This document shows positions 10,501 to 18,738 of a DNA stretch of 36,815 bases, piece by piece. A program made the position numbers and the translations under genes. The notes beneath the pieces were generated by a model. That model was given only the letters and a program-made list of their open reading frames with translations. It had not been told where the DNA came from and ran no database searches. Every line of letters starts with the position of its first letter. The first letter of the stretch is position 1. This DNA comes from Bacteroidota bacterium (GTDB lineage Bacteria > Bacteroidota > Bacteroidia > Flavobacteriales > Weeksellaceae). The stretch is from the NCBI GenBank assembly GCA_018266955.1, contig JAFDZI010000044.1:29868-66682 (forward strand), read 5' to 3'.

Positions 10501-11843
10501 ATAACGAGATTTTGTATCCATTGCAATAACCTAAATTCCTGATAATAAGGGTTTGATTTTGAAACCACTTTTATAGGAAAAACAACCCCCTCTTTAGATT
10601 TTCTACTTTCTAACGAACAATTTGAAATAGATGATTTCTGACTTCTCAAAGGTCGTTGATAAAAGATAATGTCATTTAAAAACAAGTGTATAAAGTCCTT
10701 AGCAGAAAGCAATTGCTGATGTTGTTCATTGTTGCGATATAATTCACGAACGCAATCCATCAACAAATTTTCATCTTGTAATTCAGAATGAAACTCTTTT
10801 TGCTTGATTAGAATTTGTTGGAGTTCGTCTTTGTAAAACTTACGTTCTATTGTACGAACTAATTTTCCTTTGATTTTTTGTTTGGGGTTTAATAAAAGAT
10901 TATCGAAAATGTATGTTCCGACCGTTTTATGCGAATTGCTTATATCTTTTTCTGATTTCTTTTTTAACAAAGTCCAATCATCAGCACTTGGTGCACGGAA
11001 ACTTCTTTTTACATTTCCTTCTTTGTCCAATTTCTCCGTTCCGTCATCGTTCAAATCGGTTGTTACAATAAATTCTTTAACCTTATCTTTCCAATCAAAT
11101 AATTCTATTTTGCTTGAACGACGGTAAATCCAACCGTTTTCCAAATGCATCGTATACCAAGTTTCTCCTTTGTTATTTTTATTCTCATCTGCAACAACAT
11201 CAACGACCTTTAGAGAATGAAACTCTACCATTTTGTTTGGATTTTCTTCTTCTTCCTCACCGCGCAATTGATAGTAACCACGTTTTTGATTAAAATTCAA
11301 GATAATCCACGCTAATTCTTCTTTTTCAATTTTTCGAGTCAATGCTTTTTTACGTAAATAGTAAATCGTCCAATCATAAGGAATTAAGCAATCGTTACCG
11401 TTTTTATCTTTCAGAAATTCAGGTTGTGAAGTTTTAAATTCTTCTAATATTTCTTTGAATGAAGACTGAAATAAAAACTTATTGTTAGAATAAGCCAATT
11501 TAGGTTCTGTTTCGGGAATAAATTTTCCAAAACGCTTTTTAAAATCAATTTGAGCATCGTAATGTTCTGGTAAAAATCCAAGCAAATGCAATACTCTATG
11601 CAATCGCTCTCTTCGTAGTAAATGGCGTTCTCTTAATCTACGAGTGCCTCTATAATCAGTACGCTCTGCAGTTTGGGAAATTGAATTTCCTTTGTCAAAT
11701 TCACCCATAATTCCAGCGTCCATCGGAATTATTCGACTACCCATTCCGAGAATTTCTCCTTGATTGTTTTCAAAATCTTGCTCTACCAACGCCCACCCAA
11801 TAGAGTTCGTTCCTAAGTCTAGTCCTAGTATTGTTTTTGTCAT
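7548..11843 (-). CDS. cas9: CRISPR-associated endonuclease Cas9 (type II-C)
   Basis: Cas9 is the RNA-guided effector that cuts both strands of target DNA, guided by crRNA:tracrRNA. With the ATG at 11843 the protein has 1431 residues, at the long end for II-C and usual for Bacteroidota. A TTG seven codons upstream is less likely. The order visible is: RuvC-I (ILGLDLGTNSIGWALV, D9); arginine-rich bridge helix (RTDYRGTRRLRERHLLRRE, about 61-80); recognition lobe; RuvC-II (IHIELGREM, E740); HNH (YEIEHIIPQSRYFDDGFNNK, H862 and N876); RuvC-III (DHRHHAMDALVIA, H1060 and D1063); and a C-terminal PAM-interacting region. All catalytic residues are present and no frame disruption is seen. It heads the minus-strand cas operon and is divergent from the tracrRNA. 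Confidence 0.98.
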   Translation of the reverse strand: MTKTILGLDLGTNSIGWALVEQDFENNQGEILGMGSRIIPMDAGIMGEFDKGNSISQTAERTDYRGTRRLRERHLLRRERLHRVLHLLGFLPEHYDAQIDFKKRFGKFIPETEPKLAYSNNKFLFQSSFKEILEEFKTSQPEFLKDKNGNDCLIPYDWTIYYLRKKALTRKIEKEELAWIILNFNQKRGYYQLRGEEEEENPNKMVEFHSLKVVDVVADENKNNKGETWYTMHLENGWIYRRSSKIELFDWKDKVKEFIVTTDLNDDGTEKLDKEGNVKRSFRAPSADDWTLLKKKSEKDISNSHKTVGTYIFDNLLLNPKQKIKGKLVRTIERKFYKDELQQILIKQKEFHSELQDENLLMDCVRELYRNNEQHQQLLSAKDFIHLFLNDIIFYQRPLRSQKSSISNCSLESRKSKEGVVFPIKVVSKSNPYYQEFRLLQWIQNLVIYRKDDDANVTNEFLTTQDDWEALLDFLNTKKEIDQKQLIEFLLKRKLDIKKVPKGETEKYRWNYVEDKNYPCNETRYLIQSRLEKTENVPANFMTFEIEMALWHIIYSVNDKIEYEKALKKFAEKNQLNVDSFFENFKKFPPFKSDYGSFSEKAIKKLLPLMRFGKSWNWNDIHTSSKERIEKIITGEFDENIKNNIREKVEKHQLKSENDFQGLPLWLAQYIVYDRHSEASVSGKWDSVKDLEDFLNEFKQHSLRNPIVEQVITETLRVVKDIWTKYGNGAKDFFSEIHIELGREMKNTADERKRLTNMVTENENTNLRIKALLAEMALDGKVENVRPYSPVQQEILKIYEDGVLSSEAVIEEDILKISKTAQPSSSDLKRYKLWLEQKYKSPYTGQIIPLNKLFTHEYEIEHIIPQSRYFDDGFNNKVICEAEVNKLKDRQLGFEFIKNHHGEKVTIGSKTVQILEVTDYEEFVKEHYAKNRAKRNKLLMEEIPEKMVERQMNDTRYISKYVSNLLSNIVRDDKDGSNDDGYNSKNLLPGNGKITTRLKQDWGLEAVWNELILPRFERMNQLTNSTDFTAWNEKYQKFLPTVPLELSKGFQKKRIDHRHHAMDALVIACATRDHINLLNNQSANSDNKRIDLQHKLRISEKWMDKNGKERTKFSEFKKPWSNFTTDAKKALESIVISFKQNTRVINKATNYYEKYVEKNGEKVKGIVKQEGTNWAIRKPLHKETVSGKVQLERIKVAKGKILTATRKSLDSTFNEKTIESITDTGIQKILLNYLKAKGGNPETAFSPEGIEEMNQNIALYNEGKQHQPILKVRVFEQGSKFALGETGNKKDKYVEAAKGTNLFFGIYADKDGKRSYDTIPLNMVIERQKQGLPAVPESNEKGHHLLFSLSPNDLVYVPSGDDTVMDIKNIYKVVSFTGAQMFCTRQDIATSIVNKGEFSTLNKMEKSIEGIMIKEICIKLKVDRLGNISKA

Positions 11844-11895
11844 GTTATATGTTTTTTTTATCAAGTCATAAAAGTAATAAAACTTTTTTTGATGA

Positions 11896-11915
11896 TTTTA
11901 CGGGAAACCGTAAAA
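11896..11915. promoter_or_regulatory. Perfect dyad between cas9 and tracrRNA
   Basis: The arms TTTTACGG and CCGTAAAA are perfectly complementary around a GAAA centre. The element lies 52 nt upstream of the cas9 ATG and 18 nt upstream of the tracrRNA -7 box, where the tracrRNA -33 element would be expected. It could be a protein-binding operator shared by both divergent transcripts or an RNA hairpin in the cas9 leader. The symmetry is seen; the function is inferred. Confidence 0.5.
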
Positions 11916-11933
11916 AGTAGATGATTTTTATCT

Positions 11934-11941
11934 TATATTTG
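11934..11941 (+). promoter_or_regulatory. tracrRNA promoter -7 element
   Basis: TATATTTG fits the Bacteroidota -7 consensus TAnnTTTG. Transcription would start about 11946-11948, exactly at the beginning of the anti-repeat. No clear TTG is seen at the -33 position, which is occupied by the dyad at 11896-11915. Confidence 0.65.
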
Positions 11942-11945
11942 TCAA

Positions 11946-12023
11946 AATTTTGAAAGCAATTCACAATAAGGATTATTCCGTTGTGAAAACATTTAGCGCC
12001 TCGACTATCTTCGGGGCTTTTTT
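11946..12023 (+). ncRNA. tracrRNA
   Basis: This is the trans-activating CRISPR RNA, which pairs with the crRNA repeat for RNase III processing and Cas9 loading. The anti-repeat (about 11945-11967, AAAATTTTGAAAGC...CACAA) is identical to the plus-strand end of the CRISPR repeat, so it pairs without interruption over 23 nt with crRNA repeat positions 2-24. It is followed by a GGA/TCC nexus-like stem (AAGGATTATTCCG), the GTGAAAACATT linker typical of II-C tracrRNAs, and a Rho-independent terminator: stem GCCTCGA (11998-12004) with TCGGGGC (12011-12017), one G-U pair, then T6. Length is about 78 nt. It is divergent from cas9. Confidence 0.9.
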
Positions 12024-12394
12024 AATGCTTATTGCTCAATGTTTCTTGAACACCTTTGAAAACAACTTTAAAGTGAACTAAAATTTCTGATAGCTCGAAT
12101 TCTATTTAAAATGCTATTTATACTAAAATTCTTTATTTTATAGCTCCTCAATCATTACTATAATTGTACAAACATTCATATACTAAATTTCACCAGAAAA
12201 TAGGACGATGTTAGGCAAATATTCTATTTTAAAATAGGAGATGAAAGAGCTCCGTATTGCATTTTTTTTTCATTTGTAATGAATAAAGTTTTTAAATGTT
12301 TATTGATTTACACTGATTTTTATCAAATACTTAAATTTTGTAAGAAATATTTTTATAATTTTAATTTTTTAAAACCAAATCAAAATAATTAACT
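12024..12394. other. Intergenic region before hppA
   Basis: This is a strongly AT-rich gap between the tracrRNA terminator and the pyrophosphatase gene. The only clear structure is a 14-nt palindrome CTATTTTAAAATAG at 12224-12237. TAAATTTTG near 12330 resembles the -7 promoter consensus but has one base too many. No ORF or RNA gene is recognised. Confidence 0.6.
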
Positions 12395-14581
12395 ATGAAT
12401 TTATTCTTATTAGTTCCCATTCTTGGGATTGTGGCTTTGCTCTATACATTGATGCAAAGTAGTTGGGTAAGCAAACAACCTGCTGGCGACGAAAAAATGA
12501 AAGAAATTGCAGGGCATATTGCTGATGGTGCAATGGCATTTCTAAAAGCCGAATACAAAATATTGACTTATTTTGTCCTTATCGTTGCAGTACTTCTAGG
12601 TTTTATGGGAATGTCTAATTCCGATTCGCATTGGAGTATAGGAATTGCCTTTGCTGTAGGTGCCGTTTTTTCTGCTCTCGCTGGTTTTATCGGAATGCGA
12701 ATTGCGACAAAAGCCAATGTAAGAACTGCTGAAGCAGCAAAATCTTCCTTAGCCAAAGCCCTGAAAGTTTCCTTTACCGGTGGCTCAGTAATGGGAATGG
12801 GGGTTGCCGGATTGGCAGTTTTGGGATTAGGCTCCTTGTTTCTCATCATTCGACAAATTTTTGCTCCTGATTTGGGGGTAGATTCCAAAGAAATGATTCA
12901 AACCATAGAAATATTAACCGGTTTTTCATTGGGTGCTGAATCCATTGCGCTTTTTGCTAGAGTTGGAGGAGGTATCTATACCAAAGCGGCCGATGTAGGA
13001 GCCGACTTGGTAGGAAAAGTAGAGGCCGGCATCCCTGAGGATGATCCAAGAAATCCTGCTACCATAGCCGATAATGTGGGGGATAATGTGGGCGATGTGG
13101 CGGGTATGGGTGCCGATTTATTCGGTTCGTATGTGGCTACTGTGTTGGCTACCATGGTTTTGGGTAGAGAAACCACTTCTGCCGATCAGTTTGGTGGCTT
13201 TGCACCTATTTTACTTCCAATGTTGATTGCTGGGATGGGAATTGTTTTTTCCATTATCGGAACTTTTTTTGTGAAAATTTCTGAAAACTCCCCCTTAGAT
13301 GTTTCTAAAGTTCAAAATGCCCTTAATTTAGGCAACTGGGGAAGTATTGTACTTACTGCGATTGCTTCTTATTTCTTAGTCGATTATCTATTACCAGAAA
13401 CCATGGGGCTTCGTGGACACGAATTTACAAAAATGGGTGTTTTCGGTGCCATTATGGTGGGACTGTTGGTGGGTACTTTAATGAGTATCATTACCGAATA
13501 TTATACCGCTATGGGTAAAAGACCTGTGTATAGTATTGTAAAACAGTCATCAACAGGGCATGCAACTAATATTATTGGAGGATTATCCGTGGGTATGGAA
13601 TCTACCTTTTTACCCATTTTAGTATTAGCAGGTGGTATTTTTGGGTCTTATGAATGTGCTGGATTATATGGTGTAGCCATTGCTGCAGCAGGTATGATGG
13701 CGACCACTGCCATGCAATTAGCTATTGATGCGTTTGGTCCAATTGCTGATAATGCTGGTGGAATTGCCGAAATGAGCGAATTACCTAAAGAAGTTCGTGA
13801 AAAAACCGATATTCTGGATGCGGTAGGAAATACGACTGCCGCAACAGGAAAAGGATTTGCTATAGCCTCCGCAGCACTTACGGCTTTGGCATTGTTTGCC
13901 GCATTTGTAGGAATAGCCGGAATTGATGGCATCGATATTTACCGTGCCGATGTTTTGGCAGGACTTTTTGTGGGTGCGATGATACCTTTCATATTTTCAT
14001 CCTTAGCCATTACAGCAGTTGGACAAGCAGCGATGGCAATGGTAGAAGAGGTAAGAAGACAGTTTAGAGAAATTCCCGGGATATTAGAAGGGAAAGGGAA
14101 GCCAGAGTATGATAAATGTGTTGCCATTTCTACCGATGCATCTATTCGAAAAATGATGCTTCCAGGAGCTATTGCCATTATTTCGCCTTTGTTGGTTGGG
14201 TTTATTTTTGGGCCTGAAGTTTTGGGTGGCTTTTTGGCAGGTGCAACTGTGGCAGGAGTTTTAATGGGAATGTTTCAAAATAATGCCGGTGGTGCTTGGG
14301 ACAATGCCAAAAAATCTTTTGAAAAAGGAGTTGATATTAATGGAGAAACCTACTTTAAAGGTTCAGATCCGCACAAAGCCTCCGTAACAGGAGATACCGT
14401 AGGCGATCCTTTTAAAGATACTTCGGGTCCATCGATGAATATTTTAATCAAACTGATGTCTATAGTTTCTTTGGTAATAGCCCCAACTTTGGCTACCTTG
14501 CATAAAGATAAAATAGAAAAAAATAGAGCCGATAAATTGGAGATGTTGCAGAAAGTAAAATCCAACCATCATTCCGAATAA
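12395..14581 (+). CDS. hppA: K+-dependent membrane-bound cation-translocating pyrophosphatase
   Basis: This integral membrane enzyme hydrolyses pyrophosphate and pumps Na+ and/or H+ out across the inner membrane. The 728-residue protein has the full set of family signatures: [18 protein letters not shown] (191-208), the acidic substrate-Mg site [20 protein letters not shown] (226-245), and DNAGGIAEM near 452. [10 protein letters not shown] (478-487) has alanine where K+-independent enzymes have lysine, placing it in the K+-dependent group. Family members of this kind include Na+ pumps and Na+/H+ pumps; the sequence alone does not decide here. About 15-16 hydrophobic segments are expected. It is followed by a bidirectional terminator, and the next gene converges on it. 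Confidence 0.96.
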   Translation: MNLFLLVPILGIVALLYTLMQSSWVSKQPAGDEKMKEIAGHIADGAMAFLKAEYKILTYFVLIVAVLLGFMGMSNSDSHWSIGIAFAVGAVFSALAGFIGMRIATKANVRTAEAAKSSLAKALKVSFTGGSVMGMGVAGLAVLGLGSLFLIIRQIFAPDLGVDSKEMIQTIEILTGFSLGAESIALFARVGGGIYTKAADVGADLVGKVEAGIPEDDPRNPATIADNVGDNVGDVAGMGADLFGSYVATVLATMVLGRETTSADQFGGFAPILLPMLIAGMGIVFSIIGTFFVKISENSPLDVSKVQNALNLGNWGSIVLTAIASYFLVDYLLPETMGLRGHEFTKMGVFGAIMVGLLVGTLMSIITEYYTAMGKRPVYSIVKQSSTGHATNIIGGLSVGMESTFLPILVLAGGIFGSYECAGLYGVAIAAAGMMATTAMQLAIDAFGPIADNAGGIAEMSELPKEVREKTDILDAVGNTTAATGKGFAIASAALTALALFAAFVGIAGIDGIDIYRADVLAGLFVGAMIPFIFSSLAITAVGQAAMAMVEEVRRQFREIPGILEGKGKPEYDKCVAISTDASIRKMMLPGAIAIISPLLVGFIFGPEVLGGFLAGATVAGVLMGMFQNNAGGAWDNAKKSFEKGVDINGETYFKGSDPHKASVTGDTVGDPFKDTSGPSMNILIKLMSIVSLVIAPTLATLHKDKIEKNRADKLEMLQKVKSNHHSE

Positions 14582-14602
14582 AAAGAATCGGTTATCATAA
14601 TT

Positions 14603-14630
14603 AAAACCTCCTATGATGGGAGGTTTTTAT
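14603..14630. terminator. Bidirectional terminator between hppA and the aminotransferase
   Basis: The stem AAAACCTCC (14603-14611) pairs with GGAGGTTTT (14619-14627), with A and T tracts on either side. It serves the convergent genes on both strands. Confidence 0.85.
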
Positions 14631-15772
14631 TTTTGAATTAAATTGGAGATGGCTCGCTCTAATGTTTCTTCCTTTTTTGCAAAACAAAATCTTATTTTCC
14701 CCGTATTTCTGTGGTCATGGTAAAAGGCAGAATAAGGAATTGCTGCCACTTGCTTGTGCTTGATTAACCATTGGGTGAAATCTAAATCCGACATTTGAGG
14801 TTGTAAATTATGAAAATCTACCGATTGAAAGTAGCCTCCTTCTGCTTTCTCGCTTATTTCGAAACCTGTTTTTTGTATTAAATCATAAAAAAAATCCCTT
14901 TTCTTTTGATAGGTTTGACGATGCAAGTCGGTGGAATAAATGTCCAAATACTTAGCCAATGCATATTGAGAATAAACATTGATGTTGAACGATAAATACT
15001 GATGCAAATCCTGAAATGCATGGATGAAATCCTCTGGACCTATTATATAACTGGCTTTCCAACCAGAAATATGAAACATTTTCTCAAAGGAGAACACCGA
15101 AAAGCAACGATGTTTTATCTGTGGATGATTACGAGCACTATAAAATTTTTTGTTGTCATAGCAAACCGTATCGTACACCTCGTCCGAAACTACCACGATT
15201 TCCGTATCTTTTATCACTTCCCAAAGCTGGTCCCAATCTTCTTTAGTCCAAATTTTCCCTGTCGGATTATTGGGCGTATTAATGATAATTCCTTTAGTTT
15301 TAGGACGGATAATCGATTTTAGTTGATCCCAATCCACTGAATAATCTGGGGTTTCTATACTGAAATAGATGGGTTTTGCTCCACGAATTTCTATCGCAGG
15401 TGCATAAGTTTCATAGCTGGGTTCTAGCACAATTACTTCATCGTCTACTTCTAAAAAAGTAGCCAATGCAAGGTGGATTCCGTAGGTGGCTCCAGGAATA
15501 ACCACCACTTGTTTTTCGTTTAATAAAATAGAATTCTCCCTTTTTTGGTTAAATTGAATGATGCTTTGGGTTAAAATAGGAAGTTCTGACACTGATGCAT
15601 ATTCGTACAAATTTTGTTCGGTAGCTTCTATCAAATAATTTTTTATCGCTGGATGAGGATGAAAATCGGGCGAACCTTGGGATAAATTTACTGCACCGTG
15701 TTGCTCTGCCAATAAAGCAATCTCTGTGTAGATGTTAATTTCACTAGCTGAATGTCGTTTTTTGAATTTCAC
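14627..15772 (-). CDS. Class I/II PLP-dependent aminotransferase, copy 1
   Basis: This 381-residue fold-type I aminotransferase resembles the methionine/kynurenine aminotransferase (YbdL-like) group, which transfers amino groups from methionine or aromatic amino acids to 2-oxo acids. Visible motifs are NLSQGSPDFHPHP (29-41), the cofactor-binding NTPNNPTGK (165-173), SDEVYD (196-201), the Schiff-base lysine in SFEKMFHISGWK (K231) and the substrate-carboxylate arginine in GKIRFCFAKKEE. It is a close paralogue of the gene at 15950-17089, in tandem on the same strand. Compared with that copy it has GSPD for GFPD and SFEK for SFGK, so it looks the more diverged. The exact substrate cannot be told from sequence. 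Confidence 0.92.
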   Translation of the reverse strand: MKFKKRHSASEINIYTEIALLAEQHGAVNLSQGSPDFHPHPAIKNYLIEATEQNLYEYASVSELPILTQSIIQFNQKRENSILLNEKQVVVIPGATYGIHLALATFLEVDDEVIVLEPSYETYAPAIEIRGAKPIYFSIETPDYSVDWDQLKSIIRPKTKGIIINTPNNPTGKIWTKEDWDQLWEVIKDTEIVVVSDEVYDTVCYDNKKFYSARNHPQIKHRCFSVFSFEKMFHISGWKASYIIGPEDFIHAFQDLHQYLSFNINVYSQYALAKYLDIYSTDLHRQTYQKKRDFFYDLIQKTGFEISEKAEGGYFQSVDFHNLQPQMSDLDFTQWLIKHKQVAAIPYSAFYHDHRNTGKIRFCFAKKEETLERAISNLIQK

Positions 15773-15949
15773 AGGTTTTATTTTATTATTTCAATCGTTT
15801 AGTTGGATTAAAATTAAATAAAATAATTGATTTGATGGTTATTGTTACGAAATATTAATTATTATTTGTTTTGATTTTTGTACATTTTTAAAATTATCAG
15901 ATAGGTATAAAAAAATACTATGTTTTTTGCTAGGTAAATTATCGGATAT

Positions 15950-17089
15950 TCAAAATCTTAGATTTTTAGCTGCTTGCTCTAGTGTTTCTTCTTTTTTCGC
16001 AAAGCAAAATCGGATGTTTCCCGTATTTCGCTGGTCGTGGTAAAATGCCGAAACCGGAATGGTGGCTACCTTTCTTTCTATGGTAAGCCAAACTGAAAAA
16101 TCCTTATCACTCATGTTGGGTTGATAATTCTTGAAATTCATGGTCTGAAAATAACTACCTTGGGCGGGAGATTTTATTTCAAAAGGGCTGTCCTGCATTA
16201 GTTGCAAGAAAAAATCTCTTTTGCTCTGCATTGTTTTTTGATTCTCTTTTGGGTCAAAAATCTCAATATATTCTGCCAAAGCTTGTTGTGCGGGAGCGTT
16301 TGCACAAAATGTAAGATACTGATGTATTCGTCTAAATGCGGTGGATAGTGCTTCGCAAGCTATTATGTATCCCATTTTCCAACCCGTGATATGAAACATT
16401 TTTCCAAACGAGAAAATACTGAAACATCTTTTGCGAATTTCGGGATGGTGGAGTGCACTATAAAATACGGCATCGTCATACACTAAAAGATCATACACTT
16501 CGTCCGAAATAATGAAAATTTCCCTGTCTTTTATGTAATTCCAAAACTTATCAATAGCTGTGGCAGACCAAATTTTTCCCGATGGATTGTTAGGAGAATT
16601 GATGATGATGGCTTTGGTTTTGTCGCTTATTGCGTTTTCTAAATCTAGCCAATTGAGTTCGAACTTTTCATTTAATGGTACAAAAATTGGCTTGCCACCA
16701 TTCATTTCAATGGCTGGGACATAAGAATCGTAACATGGGTCGAAGACGATAACTTCATCACCGGGTTGTAGTATGGTAGCTAGTGCGGTGTATATTGCAT
16801 AAGTGGCTCCAGGAACAATGGTGATTTCTTCTTTGGAAATGGATAAAGGTAAGGTTCTGTTTTGGTTAAAACTTGCCAAATTATCAATGAGTAAAGGATT
16901 TCCTTGTAAAGGTGCATATTGGTTGTGGTTGGTATCACAGGCTTTGGCCAATAATTTTTTCAATCGACCATCAATTTCGTAGTCAGGAAAGCCTTGGGAT
17001 AGGTTGATGGCATTGTGTTGCTGGGCAAGTGCCGACATTTCCGAAAAAATCGTCAAATCGCTTCCGCTATGTTTTCTTGGGATATTCAT
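15950..17089 (-). CDS. Class I/II PLP-dependent aminotransferase, copy 2 (methionine aminotransferase-like)
   Basis: This 379-residue paralogue of the preceding aminotransferase keeps the standard family forms: NLSQGFPDYEID (29-40), NSPNNPSGK, SDEVYDLLVYDD, SFGKMFHITGWKMGY with the PLP lysine at K230, and NIRFCFAKKEETLEQA at the C terminus. GFPD and SFGK are the usual residues in the kynurenine/glutamine/methionine aminotransferase group. It lies upstream of copy 1 in the same direction, but the 177-nt gap may separate their promoters. It is divergent from the M28 peptidase gene. A role in methionine salvage or aromatic amino-acid turnover is likely but inferred. Confidence 0.93.
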   Translation of the reverse strand: MNIPRKHSGSDLTIFSEMSALAQQHNAINLSQGFPDYEIDGRLKKLLAKACDTNHNQYAPLQGNPLLIDNLASFNQNRTLPLSISKEEITIVPGATYAIYTALATILQPGDEVIVFDPCYDSYVPAIEMNGGKPIFVPLNEKFELNWLDLENAISDKTKAIIINSPNNPSGKIWSATAIDKFWNYIKDREIFIISDEVYDLLVYDDAVFYSALHHPEIRKRCFSIFSFGKMFHITGWKMGYIIACEALSTAFRRIHQYLTFCANAPAQQALAEYIEIFDPKENQKTMQSKRDFFLQLMQDSPFEIKSPAQGSYFQTMNFKNYQPNMSDKDFSVWLTIERKVATIPVSAFYHDQRNTGNIRFCFAKKEETLEQAAKNLRF

Positions 17090-17161
17090 GGATTGTGGTG
17101 TCTCATTTTATCAACGCAAATTCGGAATAATTATTTATTTTAGCCAGAAATAATTTCGAAG

Positions 17162-18178
17162 ATGAAAAAAATACTTTTGCCTTTGGTTTTGATTTTAGGA
17201 CTTTCATCCTGTAAAACCATCGATTATTCTCAAAATGGAAGAGCTTTTCACCAAAGTTATGAATCCATAAAAACGGAAGAACTCAAAAAAAACTTATACA
17301 TCATTGCTTCAGACGAAATGGAAGGCCGTGATACAGGCAGTGCGGGACAAAAGAAAGCGGGTAACTATATCATCGATTATTATCAATCCAGAAATATCGG
17401 TTTTCCAGCTACTTTAAATAGTTATTACCAAAAAGTTCCGGCTGAGTATATGAATAAACTAACCTGGACTGGGAAAAAATTTTCTGACTCTGAAAATATT
17501 TTGGCTTTTATAAAAGGAAGCGAAAAACCAGAAGAAATTATTGTGATTTCTGCACATTACGATCATATTGGTGTGAAAAATGGAGTGGTGCACAATGGAG
17601 CTGATGACGATGGAAGTGGTACAGTAGCAGTAATGGAAATAGCCGAAGCTTTTAAATTGGCTGAGAAAAAAGGACATGCACCCAAAAGATCTATTTTGTT
17701 TCTGCATGCAACAGGTGAAGAACATGGCTTGTTTGGCTCTTCTTATTATACAGATCATCCAGTTTTTCCTTTAAAAAATACCGTGACTAACCTCAATATC
17801 GATATGATTGGGCGATGTGATCCTGGAAATTGTGGAAAAGATTATGTGTATGTTATAGGTTCTGAAATGTTGAGCAAAGAATTAAAATCAATTAGTGAAG
17901 AGGCTAATAGCAAAACCCACCGTTTGGAACTCAATTATAAATACGACGATCCTAAAGATCCCAATCGTTTATATTATAGAAGTGATCATTATAATTTTGC
18001 AAAAAATGGCATACCCGTAGCGTTCTATTTTGATGGCATACACGAAGATTATCATAAGGCAACAGACGATCCAGAAAAAATAGATTATGAACTCCTGAAA
18101 AAGAGAACCCAATTAATCTTTACTACTGCATGGGAATTGGCCAATAGAGAACCCCGATTGACAGTAGATGAAAAATGA
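17162..18178 (+). CDS. M28-family zinc peptidase lipoprotein
   Basis: This is a probable aminopeptidase of family M28, anchored in the periplasm or outer membrane. The 338-residue product begins with a lipoprotein signal peptide ending in LSSC (lipidated C17). Two-zinc site residues can be assigned: H132 and D134 (ISAHYDHIG), an aspartate of GADDDGSG (148-150), catalytic and metal glutamates E186-E187 (HATGEEHGLFGS), D214 (NIDMIGR) and H276 (YRSDHYNFAKNGIP). The segment MEGRDTGSAGQKKAGNYI at about 53-70 is typical of the family. It is monocistronic, followed by a strong terminator shared with the convergent tRNA gene. Confidence 0.94.
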   Translation: MKKILLPLVLILGLSSCKTIDYSQNGRAFHQSYESIKTEELKKNLYIIASDEMEGRDTGSAGQKKAGNYIIDYYQSRNIGFPATLNSYYQKVPAEYMNKLTWTGKKFSDSENILAFIKGSEKPEEIIVISAHYDHIGVKNGVVHNGADDDGSGTVAVMEIAEAFKLAEKKGHAPKRSILFLHATGEEHGLFGSSYYTDHPVFPLKNTVTNLNIDMIGRCDPGNCGKDYVYVIGSEMLSKELKSISEEANSKTHRLELNYKYDDPKDPNRLYYRSDHYNFAKNGIPVAFYFDGIHEDYHKATDDPEKIDYELLKKRTQLIFTTAWELANREPRLTVDEK

Positions 18179-18239
18179 TTAATGGATATTAAGATAGAAT
18201 GAAATGAATGATACACTATATAATATAAGGTGTATTAAA

Positions 18240-18281
18240 AAAAAATCCACAGACCCATCCTTGGTTACGGTGGATTTTTTT
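18240..18281. terminator. Bidirectional terminator between M28 peptidase and tRNA-Arg
   Basis: AAAAAATCCAC (18240-18250) pairs with GTGGATTTTTT (18270-18280) around a 19-nt loop. It is flanked by A and T runs, so it can act on both strands. Confidence 0.85.
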
Positions 18282-18289
18282 GTTTTGAG

Positions 18290-18361
18290 TGACCTCACCA
18301 AGAATCGAACTTGGATCTAAAGTTTAGGAAACTTCTATTCTATCCGTTGAACTATGAGGCC
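18290..18361 (-). tRNA. tRNA-Arg (anticodon CCT)
   Basis: Read on the minus strand, a full cloverleaf forms. The acceptor GGCCTCA pairs with TGAGGTC (one G-U). The D arm is GTTC/GAAT, the anticodon stem GAAGT/ACTTT, the loop TTCCTAA giving anticodon CCT, and the T arm CCAAG-TTCGATT-CTTGG. The discriminator base is A and CCA is not encoded. It reads the AGG arginine codon. Confidence 0.95.
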
Positions 18362-18370
18362 TTCCTAGTA

Positions 18371-18378
18371 CAAAAATA
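18371..18378 (-). promoter_or_regulatory. tRNA-Arg promoter -7 element
   Basis: On the minus strand this reads TATTTTTG, matching TAnnTTTG. It would start transcription a few bases before the mature tRNA 5' end at 18361. No clear -33 TTG is seen at the expected distance. Confidence 0.5.
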
Positions 18379-18679
18379 AAATAAAATATGACAAAGGTCA
18401 TGTAGGAATACGCTATTTTAAATAATAAAACAATAGGAAAAGAACGGTATTTTTTCAAAATGTTAAAAAATGCTTTTTTAAAATGTAAGTTCCTGTAAAT
18501 GAGGTGGTAGTATAGTACTGTTGACCATGAAAAGCACTTAAATTCTTAGTTTTTTTTAACTTTTAACTATTTTTTTAACATTTTTTTAACAAATATTCAA
18601 ATCGCTTTATTCATAGGGACTTAGAGAAATTGTTAAGATTTTTTTAAGAAATCTTGTGCCAGTTTTAACGGACATATTT
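18379..18679. other. AT-rich intergenic stretch
   Basis: This gap lies between the tRNA promoter and the rlpA-like promoter. It is rich in T and A runs (18548-18592 in particular). No ORF, RNA gene or clear hairpin was found. Confidence 0.6.
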
Positions 18680-18708
18680 TTGTCGGAAATGATAAGTCTC
18701 TAACTTTG
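18680..18708 (+). promoter_or_regulatory. Bacteroidota promoter of the rlpA-like gene
   Basis: TTG (18680-18682, within TTTTTG), an 18-nt spacer, then TAACTTTG (18701-18708) fit the Bacteroidota -33/-7 consensus. The start of transcription would be near 18714, about 25 nt before the ATG at 18739. This rules out a TTG start at 18706. Confidence 0.85.
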
Positions 18709-18738
18709 CCCTCGTTAAAACCCCTAAAATTCAAAAGT

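Noticed and set aside
12568..14178. Long minus-strand ORFs opposite hppA
   Set aside because: They are antisense shadows of a strongly conserved membrane protein gene, with low-complexity A/P/S/T-rich translations.
18290..18361. tRNA-Arg as an attachment site for the CRISPR or mazEF regions
   Set aside because: No repeated tRNA 3' fragment is seen elsewhere in the window, and its neighbours are housekeeping genes.
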